DNA of 64,000 nucleotides from Providencia heimbachae ATCC 35613 (lineage in GTDB: Bacteria; Pseudomonadota; Gammaproteobacteria; Enterobacterales; Enterobacteriaceae): contig NZ_LXEW01000031.1 of assembly GCF_001655055.1 (NCBI RefSeq), positions 62,001-126,000 on the forward strand, read 5' to 3'. How positions within the stretch are numbered: position 1 is the stretch's first letter; each line of letters opens with the position of its first letter. Positions 19,015 through 29,579 of the stretch are shown here, one piece after another. A program made the translations under genes and the position numbers. Below the pieces are notes generated by a model that made no database searches, was not told the DNA's origin, and saw nothing but the letters and a program-made list of their open reading frames with translations.

Positions 19015-22000
19015 TTACACCTTTTCCACATTGACAAGGAATGATTTAAATTCCGGCGTCTGAGTATTCGCATCACCCACATATGGCGTCAGCGTATTTG
19101 CAATAAAGCCTTTCACCGCCAAACCTTCAAAGCCCCAGTGAATTGGAATACCGATAGTATCGATATCTTTTCCAGCCACTTTAAGGGTTTTAATTCGTTT
19201 GGTAACAACCGCTTTCGCTTTGATATAGCCACGTTTTGAGCTGACTTTAACCGTATCGCCTTGCTCGATGCCTTTTTCTTTCGCTAAGCGTTCACCTATT
19301 TCGATAAACTGCTGCGGTTGAATAATGGCATTTAACAATGCGTGTTTTGTCCAGTAGTGGAAATGCTCAGTTAAACGATAAGTGGTTCCAACATATGGGA
19401 ATTCTGTTGCTTTACCCATTTGCGCCCAGTCATCTTTAAACACACGCGCTGCTGGGTTTGACACCACATTTGGATGCAATGGGTTGGTATCAAGCGGCGT
19501 TTCGATAGGTTCGTAATGCTCAGGGAATGGGCCTTCGGCCATTTTATCCAAGGCAAATAAACGCCCCATACCTTCTGGCTGCATGATAAACGGCCCTACG
19601 CCACTTCCCGGAGCGGCATTGCTGTAGTCCGGTATATCCATACCAGTCCACTTGCTGCCATCCCATTCAAGAATTTGACGTTTTGGATCCCATGGTTTGC
19701 CCATCGGGTCTGCTGATGCACGGTTATAAATAACGCGGCGATTAAGCGGCCATGCCCATGCCCAACCTAATGTGTTACCTAAGCCTGTTGGGTCAGAGTT
19801 ATCACGATTAGCCATTTGGTTGCCTTTCGGCGTCCAGCTACCCGCGAAAATCCAACAACCACTTGATGTCGTCCCGTCATCACGCAATTGAGCAAACGAA
19901 CTAAGCAATTCGCCTTTTTTCACGATAACTTTGCCATCAGCGTCTTTTAGGTCAACTAATGCGTAACCGTTGTTTTCTTGCGCCACTTCTTCTGGTGTTG
20001 GGTTATCGCGGTCAAAGTAGTTCCATGTCATGCTGAGAACTTGCTCAGGAACCGCACCACCTTCAGTTTCGTACAATTGGCGCAGACGATGATAGATACC
20101 CGAGAGGATCTCACCATCACTGATGGCTTCACCCGGTGCATCCGCACCTTTCCAGTGCCATTGTAACCAACGTGCCGAGTTAACAATCGAACCATTTTCT
20201 TCAGCAAAGCAACAAGATGGCAGACGGAATACGGTGGTTTGAATTTCCTCTGGTTTCACATCATTCAGTTCACCGTGGTTTTGCCAGAAATTCGAAGTTT
20301 CCGTATTCAGTGGGTCAACAGTAATCAAGAATTTCAGTTTCGACAGCGATCTAACCACTTTATTTTTATTCGGGAATGAGGCTAATGGGTTGAAGCCTTG
20401 GCAGATATAGCCATTCACTTCCCCTTTATCCATCATTTCGAAATAGCGCAGTACATCGTAGCCCTGATCCCACTTAGGTAATAAATCAAAGCCCCAATCA
20501 TTTTCTTTTTGCGCTTTATCACCAAAGAATGTCTTCATCATACTGACAAAGAATTTCGGGTAATTACCCCAATAGTTCACCTGACCTTCAACGGTGGCTT
20601 TTGGTGTATTCGCTGCTAAGTAACTTTCAAGAGTGGTTTGCTTTTCTGAAGGTAATGTCAAATACCCAGGAAGGCTTTGAGATAACAGACCTAAGTCAGT
20701 CAAGCCTTGGATATTAGAGTGACCACGCAGTGCGTTAACACCACCGCCTAGCATTCCCATGTTACCCAGAAGCAATTGGATCATCGCCATCGTACGAATA
20801 TTTTGCGCGCCGACGGTATGCTGTGTCCAACCCAGCGCATACAAGAATGTTGCTGTTTTATCTTTTACACTGGTTTCTGCTAGAAGCTCACAGACTTTTA
20901 AGAAGTCTTCTGTTGGCGTTCCACAGATGTTATTTACCACTTCAGGCGTATAGCGGCTAACGTGCTCTTTCAGTAAGTTCAAGACACAACGCGGGTTTTT
21001 GAGTGTAGGATCGCGCAGCGCAAGGCCGTTCTCATCCATCTCGTAATTCCACGTGGTTTTATCATACTGACGTTTTTCAGCGTCATAACCGGTAAACAGA
21101 CCATCATCAAAACCATAATCTTCGCGGATCACCAAACTTGCGTTGGTATACGCTTCAACGTATTCACGTTGAACTTTTTCATTATCAAGTAAGTATTTGA
21201 TGACACCCGATAGGAATGCGATATCAGTACCAGAACGAATAGGCGTGTAAAAATCCGCCACCGCTGCAGTACGGGTAAAGCGTGGGTCAATAACGATAAG
21301 TTTGGCTTTATTATGGATTTTAGCTTCCATCGCCCAGCGGAAACCCACTGGATGCGCTTCTGCCGCATTACCACCCATAACAACAACTAGGTTTGCATTT
21401 TTAATATCAACCCAGTGGTTGGTCATCGCACCGCGACCAAATGTTGGAGCAAGACTTGCTACCGTTGGTCCGTGTCAGACACGCGCTTGGTTATCAACGG
21501 CAAGCATGCCGAGGGCGCGAGTAAATTTTTGGGTTACAAAACCGCTTTCGTTGCTTCCAGCTGACGCACACAGCATACCGGTCGTTAACCAACGGTTAAC
21601 GGTTACACCGTCTTTATTCTGTTTAATAAAGTTAGCGTCGCGGTCTTCTTTCATCAACTTAGCAATTCGGTCGAATGCTTCATTCCAAGAAATACGTTTC
21701 CACTCATTGGTGCCTGGTTCGCGTACTTCTGGATACTTAAGACGACTTTCACTATGAATGAAGTCGATCAGTCCTGCACCTTTAGGACAAAGTGCACCAC
21801 GGTTTACCGGATGATCCGGGTCCCCTTCAATATGAAAAATACTTTCTTTTGCATTTTTCGCGCCATCGCCAAGACTGTACATTAACAGTCCACAGCCGAC
21901 AGAACAGTAGGTACAGGTATTTCTGGTTTCACGCGCACGCAGTAATTTATACTGACGCGTTGACGCTAGCGCAGTCGAGGGTGCAAACCCTAACGCTGCT

Positions 22001-22062
22001 ACCGTCGTACCTGCCATACCGCCAGCGCAGATCTTAAAGAACCGCCTTCTGCTGACTTGCAT
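19015..22062 (-). CDS. fdoG: Formate dehydrogenase-O major subunit FdoG (selenoprotein)
   Basis: The molybdenum-bis-MGD subunit oxidising formate in the periplasm, 1015 residues with selenocysteine. The frame is continuous from 22062 to 19015 if the TGA at 21475-21477 is read as Sec (QARV-Sec-HGPTV), as in E. coli FdoG. A twin-arginine signal (VSRRRFFK) and a [4Fe-4S] motif (CTYCSVGCG) are at the N-terminus. The ATG at 22062 is chosen because it gives the family N-terminus MQVSRRRFFK and has a GAGGAGA site. A further ATG at 22089 is less likely. The operon is fdoGHI; the usual downstream fdhE is absent. fdhD, needed for activation, diverges upstream. Confidence 0.97.
21446..21477 (-). promoter_or_regulatory. 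SECIS element for UGA recoding in fdoG
   Basis: The UGA codon (21475-21477) is followed on the mRNA by GGUAGCAAGUCUUGCUCC (21463-21446). This folds as GG/CC, a bulged U, then AGCAA/UUGCU with a small GUC loop. The bulged U and loop G-U are the features SelB recognises in bacterial SECIS hairpins. Spacing from the UGA (11 bases) is normal. Confidence 0.93.
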
Positions 22063-22237
22063 GGGGATCTCCTCTTTTACATTGCTCATGTTTACCTAAC
22101 TTCAATGCAGATAATCAGGTAAACTCTTCTTATTTAACGTCTTCCCTATCGTATCCAGGTTCATTGCCCGGCAAATGGTGTAAATTCTTTTTACCCATAA
22201 TTAATATTATGTATCATTAATGCTAGGAATTCATCTA

Positions 22238-23068
22238 ATGTATGAAACAAATACTACAAATGAGTCGAAATTAATCAAAATGATCGGCGCAAATCAAACA
22301 AGCGTGCAACAAAAAAACAACCTCGGTACCCCAGTTGATGATTGGGTGGCAGAAGAAATCCCTGTTGCTTTAGTTTTTAACGGAATATCCCATGTGGTAA
22401 TGATGGCAACACCAAAAGATTTGGAGGATTTTGCCGTTGGATTTGCGCTTTCCGAAGGAATAATACAATCAGGTGATGAAATCCGTGGAATTGATATTGT
22501 CCAAGGCTGTCATCGCGGAATTGAAGTTCATGTTGAATTATCCAGCCGCCGTTTTATGGGTTTAAAAGAACGTCGACGTAACCTTGCCGGCCGTACTGGC
22601 TGTGGTATTTGTGGCACAGAGCAACTCGATGAAATTTTCAAGCCAATCCCCCCTTTACCTTTTACGCAAACTTTCTCGCTTTCTTATCTCGATAACGCCT
22701 TACACGAACTAAAAAAAGTCCAAGAAATCGGCGCGTTAACGGGTTGTACCCATGCCGCAGCGTGGATCTCCCCTGAAGGTTTATTGGTCGGAGGTTGCGA
22801 AGATGTGGGCCGTCACGTGGCATTAGATAAACTTTTAGGTATGAAGCACCGAAATAATTGGCAGCAAGGTGCTGTGCTGGTTTCCAGCCGTGCGAGTTAT
22901 GAGATGGTGCAAAAAGCCGCCAGTTGTGGCGCAGAAATTTTATTCGCTGTTTCTGCGGCAACATCGCTAGCGATTGAAGTGGCTGAGAAAGCCAATTTGA
23001 CGCTGGTGGGGTTCTGCCGCCAAGGGAAAGCGACGGTGTTTACCCATGCGAGCCGGGTTATTGACTGA
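22238..23068 (+). CDS. fdhD: Formate dehydrogenase accessory sulfurtransferase FdhD
   Basis: Transfers sulfur from IscS to the molybdenum cofactor of formate dehydrogenases. The protein is about 276 residues. The catalytic CxxC lies in [12 protein letters not shown], and the [10 protein letters not shown] and [14 protein letters not shown] motifs are typical. The ATG at 22238 is preferred because AGGA lies 10 bases upstream; the ATG at 22220 has no such site. It diverges from fdoG across about 175 bases, the same pairing as in E. coli. The gene ends 11 bases before the convergent hipA stop. Confidence 0.95.
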   Translation: MYETNTTNESKLIKMIGANQTSVQQKNNLGTPVDDWVAEEIPVALVFNGISHVVMMATPKDLEDFAVGFALSEGIIQSGDEIRGIDIVQGCHRGIEVHVELSSRRFMGLKERRRNLAGRTGCGICGTEQLDEIFKPIPPLPFTQTFSLSYLDNALHELKKVQEIGALTGCTHAAAWISPEGLLVGGCEDVGRHVALDKLLGMKHRNNWQQGAVLVSSRASYEMVQKAASCGAEILFAVSAATSLAIEVAEKANLTLVGFCRQGKATVFTHASRVID

Positions 23069-23079
23069 GGGGTAAACCC

Positions 23080-24399
23080 TCAATCCCACCCTTTCTTTAA
23101 TCGTATTGCTTTGCTCTGTAATCCCGACAAAATTGAGTTTGCAATATGTTCAGGAAAATCAGCAGGAAGTTGATCCCTGACTTTCGTAATGACACTTTCC
23201 ATTTGCTCATCAAACTCAATGAATATTCTTTCCATTTCAGTACGGTCAAATCCAACCGCTTTAGCTGTCGCGAAAAAATGTCTTGGAAAAATCTGTTCTA
23301 TTTTATCCTTATTGCCTTTCGTGCCTTTTAAGCTCATGGCTAATTTTGCCTCTCTTGGATTAAGTCCTTTACCGCCAAATACGGGATATACTGACAAAAT
23401 ATCGTAAAAAGGTGTTAATTTATAACGCCCTTCAGGTTCAATAAATAATGAGAAGTTTTTAGCATGTCCATCAGTGGCAGCAAGTAACCAAAATAGAACT
23501 TGGCTCTTCATAAATTGATATCTATCTTTCTCTGTATTTATTGACCCTAAAAGATAAGTCATTATGTCGTAAATCCCTGGACCGCCATCCTTTTGATATT
23601 TATTTTCAGAGAGCACATTTAACGTTTGGCAGAAGTCTTCTTGGGGTAAACGCATAATCCATGCGTTATCGGCCGAAAATTTACGGTCAAACCGTTCAAC
23701 CGCAAGTGCCTTCGTTTCTCCCACATTGATAATAGTGCATTTAGGCACATCAAAACCAAACTCTGCGGCTATCAATAAACATAGAAATTCATTTTCTACA
23801 CTGTCTGACATATCAAGAGTATGAGAATGACTTTGTATTTCACCTATAGGCAATTTGATAATGTGGGTTGTAGGCGTAGTTCTAAGTGGCAAGTACCACT
23901 GGTCATTGAAATAAAGTAAGGCAGTTTTTTCTTGAGCCCCTGCAATAGAAATCCTAAAATCATCAACCTCTTCAATCATTCCGAGTGGACTATCTGATTT
24001 ATATCCGTTTAATACTTTTTCCAACGCTTCATCGGATAATGGTCGATATTCTATTTTTTTAATATCGCTAACATTAAGTTCGTTAGGAACAAGTTGTAAT
24101 GCACCAACACTGTCTTGTCCTATCTTGGATAGTAAATCAAAAGGCTGTGTCGATTCCGCTCTATATCGCCTAACAACCCGCTTTCGGATCTCTGAATTAT
24201 CAGGCAATAAGTTATCAAAAAAATTATAAACTTCGTCCCCTTTGTATTCTTGATGCTGAAGTGGCATTGATAAAGAGATAGGACGAGCACCCGGCGTTTC
24301 CAACCAGTGAATATCATATTTAAATTGATGCGCTCCAGTACTTAAGCGAATAAATTCACCCACAAGATAACCATTCATATACACATGCAAAGTCGCCAT
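23080..24399 (-). CDS. hipA: HipA serine/threonine-kinase toxin
   Basis: A 439-residue HipA of full E. coli length (440). The gly/ser loop with the autophosphorylated Ser (DFRISIAGAQEKTALL), the catalytic DGHAKNFS and the metal-binding YDILSVYP motif are all intact. The N-subdomain 1 (about residues 1-105) that contacts HipB is present. HipA phosphorylates glutamyl-tRNA synthetase and induces growth arrest. The start at 24399 gives a TAATG overlap with the hipB stop; the longer frame from 24417 lies inside hipB. It sits where tnaCAB follows mnmE in E. coli, so it looks like an accessory insertion. Confidence 0.94.
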   Translation of the reverse strand: MATLHVYMNGYLVGEFIRLSTGAHQFKYDIHWLETPGARPISLSMPLQHQEYKGDEVYNFFDNLLPDNSEIRKRVVRRYRAESTQPFDLLSKIGQDSVGALQLVPNELNVSDIKKIEYRPLSDEALEKVLNGYKSDSPLGMIEEVDDFRISIAGAQEKTALLYFNDQWYLPLRTTPTTHIIKLPIGEIQSHSHTLDMSDSVENEFLCLLIAAEFGFDVPKCTIINVGETKALAVERFDRKFSADNAWIMRLPQEDFCQTLNVLSENKYQKDGGPGIYDIMTYLLGSINTEKDRYQFMKSQVLFWLLAATDGHAKNFSLFIEPEGRYKLTPFYDILSVYPVFGGKGLNPREAKLAMSLKGTKGNKDKIEQIFPRHFFATAKAVGFDRTEMERIFIEFDEQMESVITKVRDQLPADFPEHIANSILSGLQSKAIRLKKGWD

Positions 24400-24656
24400 T
24401 ACCACTCTTCCTTCCATCCGGAGTCTGTGTTTGATGAACCACTTTCATTTCTGGGTTTAATATCGAGTTCTAAATTTAATGCAGATAAAATCTTAAAGAA
24501 GGTTTCTAATTTGGTAGAGTCTGGAGAAAGTTCAAAATTGGAGACAGTATCTTGCCGAATACCCACTTTACTCGCAACTTTGCTTTGGGATAGTTTTTTT
24601 GTTTCTCTGACATCTTTCATGTAAGCACTAAGTTGCCGAGTATTGGTGACTTTCAT
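24399..24656 (-). CDS. hipB: HipB antitoxin and autorepressor
   Basis: An 85-residue XRE/Cro-type helix-turn-helix protein. LSQSKVASKVGIRQDTVSNFE at about residues 23-43 is the DNA-binding unit, followed by the dimer segment LETFFKILSALNLELDIKPR. HipB binds HipA and represses the operon. An AGGT site precedes the ATG. Four regularly spaced operator-like repeats lie directly upstream. Confidence 0.92.
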   Translation of the reverse strand: MKVTNTRQLSAYMKDVRETKKLSQSKVASKVGIRQDTVSNFELSPDSTKLETFFKILSALNLELDIKPRNESGSSNTDSGWKEEW

Positions 24657-24684
24657 TTTGGTACCTACCTTAAGCTCAATAACG

Positions 24685-24789
24685 TTACACGCTAAAACCG
24701 GTAAATATTAGATTACACGCTACAACCGGTAAATGCAATATTACACGCTTTAGCAGGTAAACTAAAATTTACACGTTAGACCGTGTAGA
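24685..24789. promoter_or_regulatory. Four 28-bp-spaced operator repeats of hipBA
   Basis: Four 21-bp copies begin at 24685, 24713, 24741 and 24769, exactly 28 bases apart. Copies 1-3 read TTACACGCT, 5 to 6 variable bases, then CCGGTAAA or CAGGTAAA. Copy 4 contains the perfect palindrome TACACG-N6-CGTGTA (24770-24787). They fill the gap between mnmE and hipB and are probably HipB operators, analogous to the four TATCC-N8-GGATA operators of E. coli hipBA, but with a different sequence. Confidence 0.85.
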
Positions 24790-24813
24790 ATCGATAGGTA
24801 TCACGCAAAGCGA

Positions 24814-26178
24814 TTATTTCCCAATACAGAAACTGGAGAAAATGCGACCTAACAAATCATCAGAGGTAAATTCGCCAGTGATTTCGCTGAGTTCGAGTTG
24901 AGCTAAACGTAATTCTTCCGCCAATAGTTCGCCAGAACGAGCCACAACCAATTGTTCATAACCTTGAGCCAAGTGAACCGCAGCCGCATTGAGCGCTTGC
25001 AAATGGCGACGACGGGCAAGAAAACCGCCCTCGGTATTACCACTAAAGCCCATGGTTTCTTTCAGGTGATCGCGCAGCAAATCAATCCCTTTTTCTTCGC
25101 GAGCCGAAAGGCGGATCAACGGATGAGCCGTGTTTTCGATAAACTCAATTGGTTCACCCGTCATATCTGCTTTATTGCGAATCACAGTGACTGGTAATGA
25201 CTCCGGTAAACGTGCCATAAACTCAGGCCAAATTTCCAGTGGTGTAGTCGCATCGGTGGTGGTGCTATCCACCATAAATAACACGCGATCTGCTTGCTCG
25301 ATTTCATTCCATGCACGTTCAATACCAATGCGCTCCACTTCATCACTAGCTTCACGTAACCCTGCAGTATCAATAATATGCAATGGCATACCATCAATAT
25401 GAATGTGCTCACGTAGTACATCACGAGTTGTTCCCGCAATATCAGTGACAATCGCCGCTTCACGACCCGCTAATGCATTAAGCAAGCTCGATTTGCCCGC
25501 ATTTGGACGACCTGCAATCACCACTTTCATTCCTTCACGCAACAAGCTGCCTTGGCGAGCTTGAGAACGAACGGCTTCTAGGTCAGCCACCACTTCATTC
25601 AGCTTGGCTTCAATTTTCCCATCAGATAGAAAATCAATTTCCTCATCGGGGAAGTCGATAGCCGCTTCAACATAGATGCGCAAGTGAGTGAGTGCTTCCA
25701 CCAATTGGTGGATATGTGAAGAAAATGCCCCTTGCAACGAATTCATTGCCGAACGTGCCGCTTGTTCCGAGCTTGCATCAATCAAATCAGCAATGGCCTC
25801 AGCTTGTGCTAAATCGAGCTTATCATTTAAGAATGCACGTTCAGAAAACTCACCCGGATTGGCGATACGAATACCGTCAATGGTCAAAATTCTTCTGAGT
25901 AATAAATCTAAAATGACAGGACCACCATGCCCTTGAAGTTCGAGGACATCTTCACCAGTAAACGAATTTGGCCCCGGAAAATAAAGCGCAATACCTTGGT
26001 CAAGAACAGAGCCATCCACATCACGAAAAGGGAGATAATCCGCGTAGCGCGGCTTTGGCAATTTACCCAATACCGTTTCTGCAATCAATGCCGCTTTTGG
26101 ACCTGATACACGTAAAATACCCACACCACCACGACCGGGAGGAGTTGCTTGTGCGACGATAGTCTCGTTGGTTAACAT
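24814..26178 (-). CDS. mnmE: tRNA modification GTPase MnmE
   Basis: A 454-residue enzyme that, with MnmG, makes the 5-carboxymethylaminomethyl group on wobble U34 of certain tRNAs. It has an N-terminal formyl-THF-binding domain, a central helical domain and an inserted G domain: [14 protein letters not shown] (P-loop), [14 protein letters not shown] and NKAD. The C-terminal CIGK motif, whose Cys is essential in MnmE, is present. Length equals the E. coli protein. It follows yidC after a strong terminator hairpin. Confidence 0.98.
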   Translation of the reverse strand: MLTNETIVAQATPPGRGGVGILRVSGPKAALIAETVLGKLPKPRYADYLPFRDVDGSVLDQGIALYFPGPNSFTGEDVLELQGHGGPVILDLLLRRILTIDGIRIANPGEFSERAFLNDKLDLAQAEAIADLIDASSEQAARSAMNSLQGAFSSHIHQLVEALTHLRIYVEAAIDFPDEEIDFLSDGKIEAKLNEVVADLEAVRSQARQGSLLREGMKVVIAGRPNAGKSSLLNALAGREAAIVTDIAGTTRDVLREHIHIDGMPLHIIDTAGLREASDEVERIGIERAWNEIEQADRVLFMVDSTTTDATTPLEIWPEFMARLPESLPVTVIRNKADMTGEPIEFIENTAHPLIRLSAREEKGIDLLRDHLKETMGFSGNTEGGFLARRRHLQALNAAAVHLAQGYEQLVVARSGELLAEELRLAQLELSEITGEFTSDDLLGRIFSSFCIGK

Positions 26179-26200
26179 GATGTTTCTCTGTCTCTGAATG

Positions 26201-26233
26201 AAAAAATTAAGGCGACCTAATTGGTCGCCTTAA
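26201..26233 (-). terminator. Terminator between yidC and mnmE
   Basis: A perfect 11-bp stem, TTAAGGCGACC (26207-26217) with GGTCGCCTTAA (26223-26233), and a 5-base loop. On the minus strand it is followed by TTTTTT (26206-26201). It ends the rpmH-rnpA-yidD-yidC transcript just upstream of the mnmE start codon. Confidence 0.93.
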
Positions 26234-26241
26234 TACTATGC

Positions 26242-26301
26242 ATATCCCCACCATACTTCAAGTTGCCACCTTCATGCCACTCGAATTATTTAGGGGATAC
26301 C
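26242..26301. repeat. Short ERIC-like fragment
   Basis: About 60 bases with TATCCCC and GGGGATA ends. It contains CATACTTCAAGTTGC, the reverse complement of the right-end tail found in the repeat at 12451-12564. It is probably a deletion derivative of the same family in opposite orientation. Confidence 0.6.
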
Positions 26302-26325
26302 TTCTTAGGTTTCCCTAAGATTTAA

Positions 26326-27975
26326 TTATTTTTTCGCTTTCTTATCGCGACTATGCAGACCACGTTTTTCCAGACCACGATAGATAACCTGTTGCTGGAT
26401 AATAGTGACTAAGTTACTCACGATATAATACAGTACCAGACCTGACGGGAACCATAGGAAGAAGATGGTGAACACGACAGGCATGTAGGTCATAATCTTC
26501 TGCTGCATTGGGTCAGTAACGGCAGTTGGTGACATCTTCTGAATAACAAACATCGTCACACCCATTAATACTGGCAGGATGTAGTACGGGTCTTGTGCAG
26601 ACAAGTCTTGGATCCAACCAATGAACGGTGCATGACGCAGTTCAACAGAACCCATCAACATATAGTAAAGTGCAAGGAAGATTGGCATCTGAATAACCAA
26701 AGGTAAACAACCACCAAGTGGGTTTACTTTTTCGGCCTTATACATCGCCATCATTTCTTGGCTCATACGTTGTTTATCATCACCAATACGCTCACGCATT
26801 GCAGCCAATTTTGGTTGCAGTAAACGCATTTTCGCCATCGAGGTGTATTGCGCTTTAGTCAGCGGGTACATGATACCACGAACGATAAAGGTGATAACGA
26901 TGATGGAGAAGCCCCAGTTACCAACGTAATCGTGAATAAATTTCAACAATTTAAACAGTGGTTGAGAGATAAACCATAACCAACCGTAATCAACGGTTAA
27001 ATCTAAATGAGGAGCAACCTCAACCATTTCTGATTGAATTTCAGGTCCAATCCATAAAGTAGATGAATATGCACCCGCGCCGTTAGCGGCGATTGTCACA
27101 GGTTCACTCTTGTAACCTATGATAGCGGAGTTTTTATCTAAATCGATGGAATAGAACGTGCTCTTCTCTGAGCTTGCAGGAACCCACGCTGTTGCAAAAT
27201 ATTGCTGCAACATCGCTACCCAGCCGCCTTTTGTGGTGATGCTCAGGTTTTTATCTTCGATATCTCCAAAGCTATATTTTTTATAGTTTGTTTCATCTGA
27301 AGAGTATGCCGCGCCACGATAAGTGTGCAATGCAAAGTTGCTGCTACCCGTATCACGATCTGAAGGCAATTGAATGGTTTGTTTCAATTGACCAAAGAAA
27401 GCTAAACTTAAAGGTTGAGCGGTTGGGTTTTGAATATTGTATTCAACATCAACGCTGTAATGACCACGTTTTAAGATATACGTTTTCTGATAAACAACAC
27501 CGTTGTTATCAGTGAAAGTCATCGGTACGCGTAATTCATCTTGCCCATCTTTTAACGCAAAGCTTGCTGCTTCTGCTGTATAAAGAGGACGAACGCCATT
27601 GTTATTTGCTGGGTTGTCAGGACCATGAAGGCCAATCAGACCACTTTGAGCCTGATAAACAAAACCGGGTGTCGTTTCCAGTAAACGGAAAGGGTCTTCC
27701 GAATGAAGGGTCGCAGGATAGGCTAACAAGTCAGCCTCATCAATATCACCACCTCGTGTATTAATACGAATATCTAATACATCGGTTTTAACCGTGATGA
27801 GCTTACCTTGCCCACTGTTTGTCACAGCTTGAGCATCACTGCTTGGCATATCCGTTTGTTGCGTAGTTTGGACAGTTTTTACGTCCTGAGCAACTTTATC
27901 GCTCTCCCAGGCCTGCCAAACTAAGAACGATACGAACAACAAAGCGATGAGTAGAAGATTGCGTTGCGAATCCAT
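26326..27975 (-). CDS. yidC: Membrane protein insertase YidC
   Basis: A 549-residue inner-membrane insertase/chaperone acting alone or with SecYEG. It has an N-terminal transmembrane anchor ([17 protein letters not shown]), a large periplasmic P1 domain (about 60-340), then the conserved five-helix core beginning [20 protein letters not shown]. The hydrophilic-groove Arg lies in [15 protein letters not shown]. The cytoplasmic C1 helices and the basic tail (RDKKAKK) that meets the ribosome are present. Spacing to yidD is 2 bases. Confidence 0.98.
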   Translation of the reverse strand: MDSQRNLLLIALLFVSFLVWQAWESDKVAQDVKTVQTTQQTDMPSSDAQAVTNSGQGKLITVKTDVLDIRINTRGGDIDEADLLAYPATLHSEDPFRLLETTPGFVYQAQSGLIGLHGPDNPANNNGVRPLYTAEAASFALKDGQDELRVPMTFTDNNGVVYQKTYILKRGHYSVDVEYNIQNPTAQPLSLAFFGQLKQTIQLPSDRDTGSSNFALHTYRGAAYSSDETNYKKYSFGDIEDKNLSITTKGGWVAMLQQYFATAWVPASSEKSTFYSIDLDKNSAIIGYKSEPVTIAANGAGAYSSTLWIGPEIQSEMVEVAPHLDLTVDYGWLWFISQPLFKLLKFIHDYVGNWGFSIIVITFIVRGIMYPLTKAQYTSMAKMRLLQPKLAAMRERIGDDKQRMSQEMMAMYKAEKVNPLGGCLPLVIQMPIFLALYYMLMGSVELRHAPFIGWIQDLSAQDPYYILPVLMGVTMFVIQKMSPTAVTDPMQQKIMTYMPVVFTIFFLWFPSGLVLYYIVSNLVTIIQQQVIYRGLEKRGLHSRDKKAKK

Positions 27976-27977
27976 CG

Positions 27978-28238
27978 TTATAATTCTCTATTATCATCAG
28001 TTTTTTTAGGCGGAACAGGATCGTCTCCACCAGCGTGTAAAGGATGGCATTTTAATATGCGTTTCGCTGTTAACCAACTACCTTTTAACATACCAAACCT
28101 GCGCAATGCCTCAATTCCGTAATTCGAGCAAGTTGGATTGAACCGACAACGAGGCCCTAACAACGGGCTAATTGCCAGTTGGTAGCCTCTGATCAACATA
28201 ATCAGGAGTTTTGAGCCAAGCGACGGTGACGACGCCAT
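27978..28238 (-). CDS. yidD: Membrane protein insertion efficiency factor YidD
   Basis: An 86-residue protein of the YidD family with the three conserved Cys in [18 protein letters not shown] and [18 protein letters not shown]. It aids YidC-dependent insertion. The coding region overlaps the 3' end of rnpA by 37 bases, as in other enterobacteria. Confidence 0.96.
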   Translation of the reverse strand: MASSPSLGSKLLIMLIRGYQLAISPLLGPRCRFNPTCSNYGIEALRRFGMLKGSWLTAKRILKCHPLHAGGDDPVPPKKTDDNREL

Positions 28239-28561
28239 AATTTATCCAAAGCTTCGGTGATTTGTCGATTGTCGAGATTAGCGACCCCTTTTCTTACCAA
28301 TAGCACAAAGTCCATTGGAGGCAACTCGTGTTGATGCAAACGAAAGTATTCACGCGCTAATCGTTTAATACGATTTCGCTCATGAGCTCGTTTAACATTT
28401 TTTTTGGCGATGGTAAGACCGATGCGGGGATGCCCCAGCTCGTTTAGGCGACCAAGGATTGTTATCTCTGGGGAACTCGCCCTCTGCGGCTGCTTAAAGA
28501 CACTGTCGAAATGCCTGGGAGTTAACAAACGTAACTCCCGGGTAAAAGCGAGCGTAACCAC
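28202..28561 (-). CDS. rnpA: Ribonuclease P protein component
   Basis: A 119-residue basic protein that binds the RNase P RNA for tRNA 5'-end maturation. The RNR signature appears as [22 protein letters not shown]. It uses a GTG start codon (28561-28559), as E. coli rnpA does. It lies 21 bases downstream of rpmH in the same transcript. Confidence 0.97.
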   Translation of the reverse strand: MVTLAFTRELRLLTPRHFDSVFKQPQRASSPEITILGRLNELGHPRIGLTIAKKNVKRAHERNRIKRLAREYFRLHQHELPPMDFVLLVRKGVANLDNRQITEALDKLWRRHRRLAQNS

Positions 28562-28582
28562 TTGTATAGAGGGCTAGCTTTA

Positions 28583-28738
<156 letters not shown>

Positions 28739-28839
28739 CTAACTTTAAAATTTATTACTGATTCAGTAAACGCGTTGGCAACCAGTGAAAACTGATTTTA
28801 CACCTGTGCCTCAGTCGCAACAATATAGAAAGAGGCAGG

Positions 28840-28869
28840 ATTGTAATAAAACATAGGGGGTCACGTCAA
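28840..28869 (-). promoter_or_regulatory. Candidate rpmH promoter
   Basis: On the minus strand TTGACG (28869-28864) and TACAAT (28845-28840) are separated by 18 bases, about 115 bases ahead of the rpmH start codon. The match to sigma-70 consensus is good, but transcription from it is inferred. Confidence 0.6.
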
Positions 28870-29579
28870 TAAAATGACGCAATCAAACCACTTTTATTTA
28901 TAGCCTGGCTGACAGGTTTGCTGACATATGCCGTGACAGTCTACTAATGAGACGATTTTTATACTTACTGACGACTGGCTTTACATTTGTTCTTATAACT
29001 AAAAAAACTAAAAATTTTAGTTTTAATCGCAATGCAAAGTTGTTTTATCGCAGCTCGCCGTAAAAATCACATCAGCGCCGCACATCGGGAGAAAGATTAT
29101 ACGGACTCCACCCTAAAGCGCAAGGATCTTAGCGGGATCTAAAAATATTTTTTGATAGTGCAGAATATTTCCAATAAATCGTCTAAAGTTATCCCCAGCC
29201 ATGTGGAAAAATAATGGCGAATTACGATCAATCAGTGGGTTTAGTCCTTCCAAGAGGTGCCCTAACACATTTACCTGTGGATAAAAAGCATAAAAACTGT
29301 GTAAAAGAATGGAGATCTCTTACGAATTTTACGGTATGATCTTGGGTCTAATTATGATCCTAGGATCAATAATATTCGGCAGTGGGTAACACGTAGCGGT
29401 TGAAAGTTAATCAAAAAACTTCTCTGGCTCTCTTTTTATGTAAATCTGCCAGTAAAAAATTCTTTGTTATACGCAAAATACTTTAAGCAGCAATGACACT
29501 TTCGAGCATGCATCTTGAAGTATGAAGAGTGTAAATCCGTAATTCTTGTTTTATTGACCTTAGTTTAGGGGAGTCCAAC
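28870..29579. promoter_or_regulatory. rpmH-dnaA divergent regulatory region with DnaA boxes
   Basis: This is the rest of the 850-base gap between rpmH and dnaA. A perfect DnaA box TTATCCACA lies on the minus strand at 29276-29284, and TTATCCCCA (one mismatch) lies at 29189-29197. GATC sites cluster near 29339-29367, beside a TATGAT candidate -10 at about 29335. This fits DnaA-autoregulated, Dam/SeqA-sensitive control of dnaA, as known in E. coli. A stray repeat end, CTTGAAGTATGA (29514-29525), lies close to dnaA. No gene is visible. oriC is not expected here in enterobacteria. Confidence 0.75.

Noticed and set aside
21478-22062. Treating the fdoG N-terminal frame as a truncated pseudogene
   Set aside because: The stop is a UGA in the selenocysteine context, with a SECIS hairpin and continuous homology on both sides.
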